Source of the DNA: Polytrichum commune
Lineage: Eukaryota > Streptophyta > Polytrichopsida > Polytrichales > Polytrichaceae
Length of the DNA stretch: 64,000 bases
Assembly: GCA_950295325.1 (NCBI GenBank)
Contig: OX485806.1
Location: 54,369,169-54,433,168 of the forward strand
Direction: 5' to 3'
Part shown: positions 32,120-43,226 of the stretch, piece by piece
How positions within the stretch are numbered: position 1 is the first letter of the stretch
How the letters are laid out: each line of letters starts with the position of its first letter
Position numbers and translations under genes: made by a program
Notes under the pieces: generated by a model
The model's input: the letters and a program-made list of their open reading frames with translations, nothing else
What the model was told of the DNA's origin: nothing
The model's database searches: none

Positions 32120-33101
32120 TTATTTTTTACATGTTCAAATCTTACATAATTTATTTTTTATTATTAGATTATAACATATGTAACTTTTGCATACTTAATT
32201 TTTGCATACTTGACTTTATATACACTTAGATTTTTGTATATTTGTATCTTTGATTTTCAGATATTTGAATTCATTTATACTGAAAATATTGCATAATTGA
32301 ATACTTTATTTTCACAAAATTTTATTATTGCATACATTAATATATTTGAGATATATTCATGTTTTAAATTATTATCTAGGTCAACACGCATTGGAGCTCC
32401 AATCCATAATCGGAGATGGCATTGGAAAAATTGGAAAAATTTGCTACCTCAGTGGTTTATGGCATATATAAGTGTGTGTGAAATCAATGTCCATTCCTTC
32501 CTCACTGCTCACATGTCACTGCTCACCACTCACCTGATAGCACTCCCCGTTACAATACAACACCATTTCTTCCAATACAAACAATTATTGGTTTTCTCTC
32601 GTTTTTCACTTTAATTTTTGCCAAAACCCATATGCCTATATATATGTGGAATAAAATATTTGCATTAATAACCAATTCCTTAATGAATTGTTGAAATAAG
32701 CAGTGGGTTTTCCTACTGGATCATGTTAAAGGTCCATAACACATTCAATGGACATGTAAAGGGCTCCAACTTCTTTATCCATGTAATTTTGATATTTTTA
32801 TTCATGAAATAAAATTAAGGATAGTCATTTTCTTTGGTAGTATTTATTGGAAGCAAATATGAACCCAAAAAGTTTGCATAGAAAATTCAACAAACAATGT
32901 GGAAACAGGACGACACTCTTATTTGAGCGGTGAGCAGAAAGCGGAAAGCGGAGAGGAAGTAAAAATAATAAACTTCCTAGAGTAAACTTAGATTTTTTTA
33001 AAGATCCGAATATATTTAGAATTTTCCATATTCTCCCCAAAATAATAAAATTTTTGTGATGCAAGATACGGGAGGGGTAAATTAACTACCCCACAGCACA
33101 A
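32120..33101. other. Unresolved outer part of the left arm
   Basis: AT-rich. It contains two clusters of short G+C motifs: CACTGCTCACATGTCACTGC at about 32505-32540 and GAGCGGTGAGCAGAAAGCGG at about 32927. The segment 32910-33065 is the inverted form of the repeat at 15595-15785. No gene recognised. Confidence 0.5.
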
Positions 33102-34550
33102 ATGCTTTTAGGTGAGCTTCGCAAGAGCAAGGTGCTTAAAGAGGTTAAGTTGGTGGACGGATTGTTCAAGTGCAAGCAAAGTTGGGTGTATGTGCCACAA
33201 GGCAAGTTGAGGCTATCGGTTTTGAGGGAGGAATATGATAGTCCTATTGCCGGCCATAGAGGAGAAAAATATAACCACCATAGAATGATGTCAAAGAGAT
33301 ACCATTGGCGGTGCATAAAGTAGGATATAACCCACTTTGTGAAGGCGTGAATAAAGTGCCAAGTGAACCGAGCCTCTTACCAAAACCAAGGCGGTTTCTT
33401 GCAACCGTGCCTATCCCGTCGGCGCCATGGCATTGTATGTGCATGGACTTGATCACAAGTTTGCCGGAGTCACATGGGTATGATGCCATCTTGTTGATGG
33501 TATAGCGGTTTGCCAAGTTGGCACGCATGGTGCCGATTGTGGGAACCGCCACCGCGTTGGAGACCGCATAGCCTTTTCTCAAAGGATGGTTGAGGCACCA
33601 CGGGTTGCCAAGAGTGATTGTGTGGGATCAAGATCCAAAGTTCACAAGTGCATTTTCAATGCATTTCTCTAAGGAGGTCGGAATGAAACTAAAGTTTAGC
33701 ACGGCCTTGCATTCCCAAATGAATGGGAAAGCGGAGCATGTGAATGGAGTCTTGAAGCAATACTTGAGGAACTTGGTGGGGGCGGACCAAGGAGATTGGG
33801 CGGACTATGTGGGTCGAGCGGAGTGTAATTGCAATGTAGCCACGCACTTGGCTACCAAGGGGTGGTCTTTCGTGGTGGCTTATGGAGTGGATGCGCTCCA
33901 ACCTATTAACCTAGCCCTCGAGGGGGCACATTCAACACTAGAGTTCAACCAAGATGGTGAGGACTTGGCCAAGGATGGTAAACAAGTCTTGGAGATGACC
34001 AAGTTGTTGGTGGAGAAAGCCCGAAGGTGCTACGGAGTGCAAATCAATGCCGGAAGACGCGAAGTGGAGTATAAGGTGGGCCAATAAGGTGTTGTTGAAT
34101 GTGGACAAATTCACCTTGCCCAAAGGCCTTACTCCAAAAGTTCATGTCCAAAATTGGAGCTTTTGTTTTCCATTGTGGAACAAGTGTTCAAAGACATGTA
34201 TAAGTTGGAATTACCGCCCGAGATCAAAGTGCATCCGACATTTCATGTCTCATTACGAAAGTCATTTTAGGACGACACCTTGTGGCCCGAACACAAGCAA
34301 GTGATTAGGCCACGTCCCGACCTTGTGGAGGTCATTTGGAACATGAGGTAGGAGGGCATCCTCAAGTGTAGGAAGCCCAAGTGAAAATGAAAGAAAATGT
34401 ACAAAGGAGTACTTGGTGAAATGGTGAGGATGCCATGAGAAAGAAACCACTTGGGTGGCGGCAAGAGACATGGTGAACACCAATGAATTGGTGAAGCACT
34501 TTGAAGAAACTAAGGCTAAGGATTCCAATAAAATGAAGCGTAGGCATTGA
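33102..34550 (+). pseudogene. Chromovirus integrase and chromodomain (left arm copy)
   Basis: Order: linker MLLGELRKSKVLKEVKLVDG; H2C2 zinc region (YVPQGKLRLSVLREEYDSPI, then AGHRGE, with a CX-type pair after a stop); core Asp in MDLITSLPES; second Asp in VIVWDQDPKFTSAF; Glu in MNGKAEHVNG; C-terminal VLLNVDKFTLPKGL; then EYLVKW, stop, and ETTWVAARDMVNTNELVKHF, a chromodomain. The domain order marks a Ty3/gypsy chromovirus, whose chromodomain steers integration to marked chromatin. At least four in-frame stops and frame changes inactivate it. RT and gag are missing upstream. The 3' LTR follows at 35364. Confidence 0.92.
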
Positions 34551-35363
34551 TGAGGACATCAATCTCCTTTAGTGGGGGAGAGACGCTAGTAGCACACTTA
34601 GCTTCGAGGTTAATTACTCCACAACATGAACTTGTTCTTTGGCTTGAGGGAATAAAGTTGAACTTTAGTGGTGCAAAGATAAAAGTATGAGATGAGGTCC
34701 TAGTCTTGTACTTGTGCTTGGTTAGTGGAAGAGGGGGAATAGACATGCCAAACTAGGTTGGGTAAGCCGAGTAATTGGGGGCCATGGCTTGGAGGGGCCT
34801 TGGATAAAACCAAGAAACTTCTTAGTTGTGGGCTTGTCCGGGCGGGGATAAGGTGATGGCGCGTGCTCATAAAAGTGCTACCCGCGAGCTAATGAGAGTT
34901 GGCGCATGGGAGTCATGAACCCATGTCTCGAAAGAGCAAAGTGGGAACCGAGTCGGGCGGGACTTGGCATCACCCCCGTGCAATCGAGGCGTGGCTTAAC
35001 AATGGAAAGCCATCTCGGAGTTGCAACCGAGACAACTTAGTGGAAGCGTTGAGGTCTCGCCTAGATGTGTCACGTTAGGCTAGTGGAGCCTAACGGGGGA
35101 GGCCCCAAAGGAGGGGCAACCCAAGTGAGTCCCAAAGTAGGTGGCTCTAGTATAGGTTAGGTCCTTGGATGAGAGATCCAAGGTTGCTAACGGACCACCT
35201 AGGAACGACACCTTTGGGACTATGCCAAATTTGAAGATGCATTGTGGGGGTCGCGCCCTAAGGTAAACACAATGCCGCACCATAGAGGATGGCAACTTGA
35301 GAATTGGTGTGCCGACTACGAGCATAGTCGATGAGGGCATCGACTCCGTTAGGTGGGGGTGAG
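34551..35363 (+). other. Chromovirus 3' non-coding region with polypurine tract (left arm)
   Basis: No coding motif between the chromodomain stop and the LTR. AGGTGGGGGTGAG (35351-35363) directly before the LTR is the expected polypurine primer of plus-strand synthesis. Confidence 0.6.
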
Positions 35364-36012
35364 TGTCGCGCACCTCTCCATGAGGAGTGCCCGAAACACC
35401 ATGGGCACAAGGGGGACCCCGGAGTGACACCCGGGACTTGTGGCGCCGTTGGTGAGAGGGCCCAAGTGATCCTAGTGTGGGTGAGGGCCCCGGGCGTTGG
35501 GAACGCCTCCCACCCACAAAGATTAGGAGGCACAAGGGTAAGGCCATGAGTTATGCGTAGCTCATGGCGTGATGATTCTAGAAAGCTCAAGAACACATCA
35601 ATCGGAGGTGTGAGCTAGGAGTTATGGCCATTTGAGTGGGGCGCTGTCCCGGGACAGCGCCCTGGTACAGCAGTGCCTGGGAGTGATTCCCGGGACTGCC
35701 AAGGTTCAAACAGGCATAACTTGCTCAAGACTTGCTCAAATGGGGCAAGTGAGGAGTCCATCGGCATCTACGTGAAGCGTAAATGAGGATGGAGTGGTTG
35801 GTTGTTATGATCAGACATCATACAAGGAAGTTATGATGGTCTGAAGCTGCTGGGGGGGTTCTAGGCCCAGCAGCTAAAGGAAAATGTCCACTTGGCCCCA
35901 ACTCTTGGTAGAGAGACAAGAGGTTGGTTGACGGTGGGGTAGGGGCCCCGCGTGAAGTCCTAGAGGCTTATATGGGTGAGGTGGTGTGGCCTCACCCACC
36001 CGAGACCAAATC
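35364..36012 (+). mobile_element. Chromovirus 3' LTR, family A, truncated (left arm)
   Basis: Starts TGTCGCGCACCTCTCCATGA and follows the family A LTR to about 36012, losing the last ~330 bases. It breaks directly into the 3' end of the 481-codon gene, so one event trimmed the LTR and probably the gene. Confidence 0.88.
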
Positions 36013-36019
36013 GACCCCA

Positions 36020-37465
36020 CTACCAGGGCCGACCTCGATCATCTTGAAGGCGAAAACCTTTGTCCGTTTCGTCACCCTGGCCTGGGAATTGATTTTGTTG
36101 GACATAGGCCCAGGTGCTGACACCTCTGAGCTTGGCGATGCTATCCATAACTCCTAGGCTACGCAAGTATTTGAAGGTGGTAACCTTATTTCGGAGGTGG
36201 GGGGAATTCAACTCTTTGCAACGATAAAAAACGGGCTCAAGTTCTTCCAAGGAAAGAAGTTGATGAGGATCACTATCATTGTGGAGGAGGAACTCACCCA
36301 CAAGGTCCTTGCTCGCCTCAAGAACGATTTTGCTATGAGTGGCTTGGGGCGTTCCCTCGACGTGCTCCTCGATTAGGGCGTCGATGCGCAGGCGACTATC
36401 CCCGCATTTGCCGACCTTGACGGGGTGACAATGATTGCCAAGATGAATGCATGCCCACTGAGTGGTGTCGTTGTCGTGTACGTAGAAGATTTTGGCAACG
36501 CAGGGTGCAATGCATTTGGGTGTCTCCTTGTAGATCTTGCACACTAGAGCGGAGGAGGTAGGCACGGGACCACCAACTGGAAAAGGGTCCTTGGTAAATC
36601 CATCGAATTCAGTATCATTGATTGAGGAGGTATGATGAACATGTTGGAAGTAGTCGCAAAGAGGATTCTGGCACTGGAGGTGCCCAACGCAGGTGGAGGA
36701 ACGAAAAACAAGGCCTAAGTCATTGCTGATGTTGGTGGTTTGGGATTTGGTCCAAACATGGCCGTTATAGCGTTTGTCCATGCCGTCCATGGATTTGGCC
36801 TTGGTATGAGAGGAAGAGACACCAACGGGGGGGAGGACAAACATCCGATTCCCATCAAAGCGAGGGAGGAAATTGACCTCTTCAATTTGCAAAGGGTCAT
36901 AATGTAGCTTCTTGAGGATGTTCTTCCTACCGGGCATGGAAATGTATGGTTTGGCATGGGATGGAGGAAGAGGACATAAAGGTTGAAGGCCTACAAGGGG
37001 GTAAAGAAAGGAGGAATTGAGGGAGGAAGGGGATGGCTTGAGAATGGGAGTGGATAGAGGGGGCTCATCACCATCGGAGGAATCTGAAAGATCTATGACA
37101 GTGTGTACACCAGGTTCAATCTTAAATTTGACCACGGGAGGAGTGTTTAAAGTGGAAGAAGATGAATGGGGAGGGGTATGGATTTCTGTGGATACATTGG
37201 AGCAAGAATGTAGGAGTCCGTACACTCTGTATTTACCAACGCAAAGTTCCCATACTGATGATTCGTTGTCGGCAACCCTAGAATTCTCACGGATGGTCAA
37301 TGACAAAAGAGAAGTAGCATTATCATAAATCAGACGTTCGACCCATATTGTATTATTTTGCAACGAAAACCTCATACTAAGGTGAAGGGAAGAGACACAT
37401 GCAAATCCGTTTGCATCTATGGGGAAAAGAGGGATCCCGACTCCATTGGCACGGAGCTCAACCAT
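36020..37465 (-). CDS. 481-residue protein with GCM1/WRKY-like Cys-His cluster (left arm copy)
   Basis: Identical to the copy at 58655-60100, described there. It is transcribed toward the LTR at 35364-36012. Its 5' flank (37466-38209) ends at a satellite stub. A fully open frame of 481 codons inside an arm whose other genes are full of stops points to a young or recently constrained gene. The two copies are base-for-base collinear. Confidence 0.85.
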   Translation of the reverse strand: MVELRANGVGIPLFPIDANGFACVSSLHLSMRFSLQNNTIWVERLIYDNATSLLSLTIRENSRVADNESSVWELCVGKYRVYGLLHSCSNVSTEIHTPPHSSSSTLNTPPVVKFKIEPGVHTVIDLSDSSDGDEPPLSTPILKPSPSSLNSSFLYPLVGLQPLCPLPPSHAKPYISMPGRKNILKKLHYDPLQIEEVNFLPRFDGNRMFVLPPVGVSSSHTKAKSMDGMDKRYNGHVWTKSQTTNISNDLGLVFRSSTCVGHLQCQNPLCDYFQHVHHTSSINDTEFDGFTKDPFPVGGPVPTSSALVCKIYKETPKCIAPCVAKIFYVHDNDTTQWACIHLGNHCHPVKVGKCGDSRLRIDALIEEHVEGTPQATHSKIVLEASKDLVGEFLLHNDSDPHQLLSLEELEPVFYRCKELNSPHLRNKVTTFKYLRSLGVMDSIAKLRGVSTWAYVQQNQFPGQGDETDKGFRLQDDRGRPW

Positions 37466-38209
37466 TTCTCATAAACATGGCATTGTGGATGAGGAAGCCA
37501 TGGACAAAGAGAGGGACGAATAAATTAAAAATAAAAAAAATGAATACGAGGCAAGGCTCGCAGACGATTGGAAGCCCTAAACTTTCAACAGTGGTACTAT
37601 ATACGTATGAGAGGTAGGTGAGGGGTCATTTTGTGAGGGAATGAGAGGTATGCCTAGAGAGTAGAGAGCACAGAAGAGAGCAGGAAAGGGGAATTGGAAC
37701 GCACACTTGAAGGAACCAGACCAAAATACAGTCTCTACAATCGATCCAGGATAGAAGCAGAAAAGAGAAAGGGAGGCACAAGTTTCAGCAATTCAAAACA
37801 GAGGAGACGGAGAGAACTTAAGAAGAAAGAGGAAACGTGCATAGAAGGAAGAGGGACCCCATCAGAATCGCGTAATACGTTTGCAGTGGACAATAGAGGG
37901 TTGAATTTGCATTCGATAGACGAAGAAACGGAGGACAGTGGTTCACAAGCACCATCTATGGCAGAGAGCGAGTATCGCAAAAATTCAAATCAGAGCGAGT
38001 CTCACGAGGATAATAGAGAAAATTTGATTATTACAGTAAGTTTGTCGTAGAGGTTATATGCACAAAGGGCACTTAAAGATTTAGGTTTATGGGAATAAGA
38101 GAATGGAAATTCAAATCTCTAAATATGGAAGAGAACTTGCAAACAATAGGACAAGCAAGATATGGGTCGGGATTTCAAAAACAAGAAACTTGCGCCTCGG
38201 TGGGTTTTT
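37466..38209 (-). other. 5' flank of the 481-codon gene (left arm)
   Basis: It should hold the promoter and 5' leader of the minus-strand gene. On the gene strand it contains CT-rich blocks (TTTCTTCTTAAGTTCTCTCC, CCCTTTCCTGCTCTCTTCTG) and begins AAACCCACCGAGGCGCAAG next to the satellite. A 118-codon open frame on the opposite strand (37694-38050) is purine-rich and motif-free, and I do not call it a gene. Confidence 0.5.
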
Positions 38210-38308
38210 GACTTGAATGAGGTGTATTATAAATGTGTATGTATATGGACTAGCTAGATTCATATGTTAAAATTCTTTGGGAATGCATTACAGTCCCACC
38301 CTCTCGGA
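38210..38308 (-). repeat. Satellite stub at the inner end of the left arm
   Basis: 99 bases of one A3-type monomer (TTTGACTTGAATGAG... to half of the palindrome, CCCTCTCGGA) are carried at the breakpoint. The full array adjoins the right arm only. Confidence 0.95.
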
Positions 38309-38364
38309 CATGGGTCGCTGCTGATGGTCATGGTCTGGGTATGGGTACAAATTCAAAGGGAACT

Positions 38365-39190
38365 GTTGGGCTCTGCTAGGAATCACGAGGGTAAGGTCAT
38401 GAATTATGAATAGCATATGATATCTAAATTCTAGAATGCTCAAAAATACCTCAATCAAAGGTATAAGCCATGAAATATGGCAATTTGATTGGGGTGCTGC
38501 CTAGGGACAACCCCTTGGGAGAGCAGTGACCTCAGAGTGGCGCCCATAACTGCCAAGGTTTGAACATTCATGATTTCCTCAATACTTGCCCGAATTGATC
38601 AACTGAGGATTCTATCAGCATCTACGTAAAGAGTAGATGACGATGATCCTTGACAAAAACCAATATTACACAATGAAGTTGTGAAGGTTTGGAGCTGCAA
38701 GAGGCTTCTATCCCCAACAGCCAAGGAAATATAATTACTTGGCTCAAACCCTTCTAGAGAAACAAAAGGTTTCTTGATGGTGGAATAAGGTCCTACCCAA
38801 AGTCATGGAGGTTTAAATGAATGAGGCGGCGTGGCCGACTGAACCCACTTGAGGACGAACAGCGCATCCTTTACATGCAATGGCCCAATATGGGGGCATA
38901 GTTGCCTAGTATGGTTTGGGTTGTTGCAGTGTTGCTCCGGCAACGAGACCATCAATCAAAGATTGGACTTCTATGAATGAAAGTTCACATGTAATCATTG
39001 GCTACCAACTAAAAACAATGTCCCGAATACAAGTGTAGGAGGGTTGTTCACCCACATTTGAGCTTGAAGGTCCAAGGCATTGAAAGCTTATCATTCGTAT
39101 GGGTGGAATGTGAAAGGTTAGTACTCGTGATTCTTGCTAGAATTGACAAACGGTCAAGATAATTAAGGGGCGCTAGTAAGGATTGCGACA
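38365..39190 (+). mobile_element. 5' LTR (family A) of a degenerate chromovirus, start missing
   Basis: Matches family A from AATCACGAGGGTAAGG to the terminal GGATTGCGACA (39190). About the first 170 bases are missing. The segment 38309-38364 between it and the arm edge is unassigned. Confidence 0.82.
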
Positions 39191-39192
39191 TG

Positions 39193-39204
39193 TGGTATCC
39201 TAGC
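39193..39204 (+). other. Primer-binding site of the chromovirus
   Basis: TGGTATCCTAGC two bases after the LTR end matches the initiator-Met-tRNA site TGGTATCAGAGC at 10 of 12 positions. Its place right after an LTR confirms orientation and element class. Confidence 0.8.
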
Positions 39205-41779
39205 ATGGTGCAGTCTAAGAGCTAGCAATTTGAAGAGATGGTTATCAAACGTGCGGGTAATGATGGTGGGTTAGTGGGAAATGCAAGAATATGAGGTGAT
39301 GGCAAGCTTAATTTGGGTTGTTTTCATGGAGTTACTTGTAGAAAGGTTCACATTAAAAAACCAAAAATTACGTGAGGGAATGTATTTGGTGTAAATGAAG
39401 CACATGGGGTATTTTAAGGACTATGTGCATAATTTTACCGCCCAAATGAATGCTACACCTATGATGGATGAGGTTGCTACAAAACTCATTTTCTTAAGTG
39501 GTTTGTAAAAATAGGTGGTGAACACCTTGATCAAGTTCCCAAAGTTTTGAGGAAATGAGAGGGATCATTAAGATTGCCGAGAGAAATGAAACCAATGATC
39601 TTGAAAAAAAATGGGGTAGCCCCTCATAACAAAGTGGTTTGAGCCAAAATATGTCTCAAGACAAAGAGCGCAAGAAGTTTGGACCATTATACCAATACAA
39701 AAGACAAGCCAAAGGTACAACTCCCAACATGGGTGGCGCCTAAGTACAAAGCCACTCCATGGTGGAAACAATGAACATGGCTTTGTGGTACCAAGGCAAA
39801 TCAAGTTGTTGCTGCGGATTGAATGTTATAGGGTGGATTTGTGGCCAAGGCCAGTAGCCTTAAGCCAAGGCCAAAATCAATGGAATAAAATTTTCATGTT
39901 TGGTTGACAAAGAATTAATGCACTCCATCATGATCTTAAAATTATAAAGGAGTTGGTTTTGCCAATGTGTAAAGCTGGGCAAATCCATCAATGTGCGATT
40001 TGCAAAGGGTGAACCAAATGAGACAAAGGAGGTGGCGTTGCATGTGATCTTATAATATGGGACATTGGAATTTGTAGAGAATTTACACTATATGAAATGA
40101 ATGGGGTGGACTTCATTTTGGAGGACATTTTTTTTTTAAACTCACACGGTAGATGTGATATGCAAGCTGGTGGGCTTGTGGTGTGCCCTGATGGCAAAGA
40201 GGTGACTTTAAGGTTGGCAGTGATTCCTATGATAGGAGAAGCCAAGTTGAATTTGGTCTCAATGGACCAAAGCATGAATGAACAAATTGTGGTTGTGGTT
40301 TGATTGGAACAAGTCTAAGGGACTCATAGGGAGGTTAGAAAGGATGGCCCTCTTCCAAAGCACATTTGTGGAATTTGGAGAGGTACAAGAATGTACTTAC
40401 CAATGACTTGTTTTTAAAATTATTGCCAAAGAGGAAAAAAATTTATTTTGCTTGACAATATATTCAGTTTTGGGCTATTTGGTGACAAATGATGGAATTA
40501 AATTGGACATGAGAAATGTCAACGCAATCAAAGAGTGAAAGCGACCCTCTATTCAATAGGGCTTAGGTCATTCATTGGCCTAGCCAAGTACTACCACCGT
40601 TTCATTCAAGATTTTTCTAAAGTTGCTAAGCCTTTTTAGTGTCTTGTTTAAGGAAGGTATATCCCTTGAGGGGGATAAAACTTGTCACCAAGCCTTTGGG
40701 GAGCTCAAGATCAAATTATCTTTGCCGTTCATTTTCAAGTTCTCAAAGTTTGACGAGGCTAGTAACTTTGCCATTGGCGGGTGCTGTTGCCGATTGAGGG
40801 CAAGAAGGTTGAGGGTTGTTAAAGGAGTCGGTCAACTCACAAGAAATAAGTCTTTGTCATAGCGCATTGTTTGGAGACGTGATAACATTATTTGGGGTCG
40901 CACAAGGCCAAGGTATACATGGACAATCTGTCTTTGACGTATTATGAGACACAAACATAATTGAACACCAAGCCATTGCGGTGGTATGATACGTTGATGT
41001 TTATGAATGAAGAGATGATCCACAAACCGTGACAATGTAGTGTTGAACGCGCTAAGTGGACGGGAAGAGTTTCAAGCAAAAAACATGACCCAAAGCTTAT
41101 GGCTAATGTTTAATGGTGAATGAAATTTGTGACACAACACAAAGGAGGGATGCATTTATTTCTCCAAAACACAAAGGCTTCTAAGTGAGTTTTGAAAAAA
41201 CAAGTCGCTCAAAGAGGTCAAGTTGGTGGATGGATAGCTCAAGTATAAACAAAATTGGGTGTATGTCTCACAAGGCAAGTTGAGGCTATTGGTTTTGAAA
41301 GAAAAAATATGATAGTTCCATTACCGGCCATAAAGGAGAAAAAACCATCATAGTGGCAGTGTCAAGGAGGTACCATTAGCCGTGCATGAAGGAAATATAG
41401 CCCAATTTGTGAAGACTTGTGTGAATGCCAGGTACACCGAGCCTCTTACCAAAAGCAACCCGGCCTCTTGCAACCGTTGTCTATCTTGCCGAGGCCATGG
41501 CATGGTATGTCCACATATTTTATCACAAATCTATCGGAGACACAAGAATATTATGCCATCTAGGTGATGGTAGAAAGGTTTAGCAAGTTAGCACAAATGG
41601 CGTTGACTGTTGAGAGCGCAACCGTGTTGGAAAACCGATAGTGATTGTGTCGAATTAAGATCCAAAGTTTACAAGTTCATTTTTGAGGCACTTCTTTAGG
41701 AAGGTTAGAACAAAACTAAGCTTTATCATGGGTTTTTATTCCCAAATAGATGGGAAAACATAGCGTGTGAATGGACTTT
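39205..41779 (+). pseudogene. Degenerate chromovirus gag-pol interior
   Basis: Gag-like sequence around 39340-39600. A protease-like stretch at about 40080-40300 (MNGVDFILEDIFFL). The RT palm is lost. RT thumb/connection at 40440-40625 (GYLVTNDGIKLDMRNVNAIK, then LRSFIGLAKYYHRF). RNase H start at 40640-40790 (HQAFGELKIKLS). Integrase zinc region at 41200-41420 and core traces at about 41490-41780 (DPKFTSSF near 41660). Stops and frame changes are everywhere. It is a diverged relative of the chromovirus in the arms, since the same residues align in integrase. The chromodomain is gone. Confidence 0.8.
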
Positions 41780-42311
41780 CAAACCAATGTTATGGAGGTT
41801 TAAAGTTGCTTGGGGCTTCTAGCTGCAGTGGCTAAGGGAAAATGTCCAATTAACCCCAACCCTTAGGAAAAAAAACTAAAGGTTTCATGACAATGGGATA
41901 GGGCCCTGTCCAAAGTTCTAGAAGTTTATATGGGTGACGCGGCGTGGCCAACCAAACCTACCTGAGCTCAAACTGCATGACGTCCACGAGCATTGGCCCA
42001 ACATGGGGGCATAGTTGCCTATTGCTTGGTATAGTTCGGTTTGTTATATTGTTTCTCCGGCAACGTGATGATCAACTAAAGATTGAAATTCCATGAATCA
42101 AAATCCACATCTAACCATTGGCTACCGACTAAAGAAAGTGTCCCAAATGCAATTGTAGGAGGGTTGGTCACCAACGTTTGAACTTGAAAATCCAAGGTAT
42201 TGAGAGCTTACAATTTACATGGGTGGAATGCAAAGGATTAGCACTTGTGACTCTTTGCTAGGATTGAAAAATGGTCAAGATAGTAAAGGGGCACTAGCAA
42301 GGGTTGCAACA
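41780..42311 (+). mobile_element. 3' LTR (family A) of the degenerate chromovirus, start missing
   Basis: Matches the second half of family A from GGGCTTCTAGCTGCAGTGGC to AAGGGTTGCAACA (42311). The integrase/LTR junction shows a deletion that removed the LTR start. Confidence 0.8.
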
Positions 42312-43226
42312 ATAGTATTCCGCCCATTATTTGGCACTTCTACAATTTATAAAAAAATATGTTGCCAAAAATTAGCCTCTCTAAAGAATTAAAAATAAAT
42401 ACAGGGTACTAAAATATATGTCAAAGTAGTTTTTTATCTTCAACTAGGGAGGGGAAAGTATAAATAGTTGCACAAATATCCCCCCATTAAATACCCCATT
42501 ATTGCACGTCGTTATAAAACCTAAAAAGGTGTGATCTTCTCGAAGTTGTAACTAACTGACAACTTTAGATGTAGGTCCAAAATAGACAAAAATTCAATGT
42601 TGTTTTATTTAGTCTCAACCCAACATTTTTATTTTTACTCAGGATTTTTCTCAAAACTCATTATTGATAAATATCTATTATTTCCTAACACAAATATAAT
42701 TTTCTCATACAATCAAGCATTTTAAAAATTCTATTTTATTTCTTTCATTTTTTATATTATATTTTTTGAAAATTTTGAAAATATTTATTCGCGTGTAATA
42801 TATGCCACCCTATTTGTTTATACAGGGAAATTTAGTAGTGTGAGCGGAGAGCGGAGAGCGGAAAATTCAAAGTTTAGTGGGCGATTTTCATAGAATGAGT
42901 GCCTATGACTGTCGATTTTGGAGATACTTTATATTCAATTTGTTGAAAATGTACCCCATTCCCGTGGATTTTTTAACACAATCTAATTTGATTGTGAAAG
43001 AGTGGAAGAATGTATTTGTTATCAACGTTATTGTCGTGTAGTTCTCAAAAGGTTAAGGGTTAAATTAGGGTTGACGTCAGCAAATGAAATCAAACAATAA
43101 CATAAGATGAAGAAGGAGATGAATGGAATTTGCAAAAGGTACATGGAAATTCAACAAATGAATTTATAAAAAACTTAAACATAAATAATACATATGAGAT
43201 TGAGGTTCCAAACGCACGAGGCGTAG
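42312..43226. other. AT-rich spacer with one heptamer tract
   Basis: Contains GTGAGCGGAGAGCGGAGAGC (42840-42859), the same 7-base tract type as at 15735-15770. Otherwise poly-A/T rich. No gene recognised. Confidence 0.4.

Larger units (their letters stand above)
32120..38308 (+). repeat. Left arm of the 6.19-kb inverted repeat
   Basis: Every coordinate x here corresponds to 96120 minus x in the arm at 57812-64000, with no indel. All long open frames, including the decayed ones with their stops, translate identically in both arms. The inner edge is exact: after CTCTCGGA (38301-38308) the two sequences diverge. The outer edge is set only by the window end. Contents: an unresolved 1-kb segment, chromovirus integrase/chromodomain, LTR, the 481-codon gene, its 5' flank and a 99-bp satellite stub. 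Confidence 0.98.

Noticed and set aside
35080-35596. Overlapping open frames of 112-155 codons across the LTR (also 60524-61040)
   Set aside because: They run through LTR sequence in several frames at once because of GC-rich composition. The same frames appear in every family A LTR, with no protein motif.
37694-38050. 118-codon open frame opposite the leader of the 481-codon gene (also 58070-58426)
   Set aside because: Purine-rich, low complexity and without motifs. It is best explained as the complement of a CT-rich leader.
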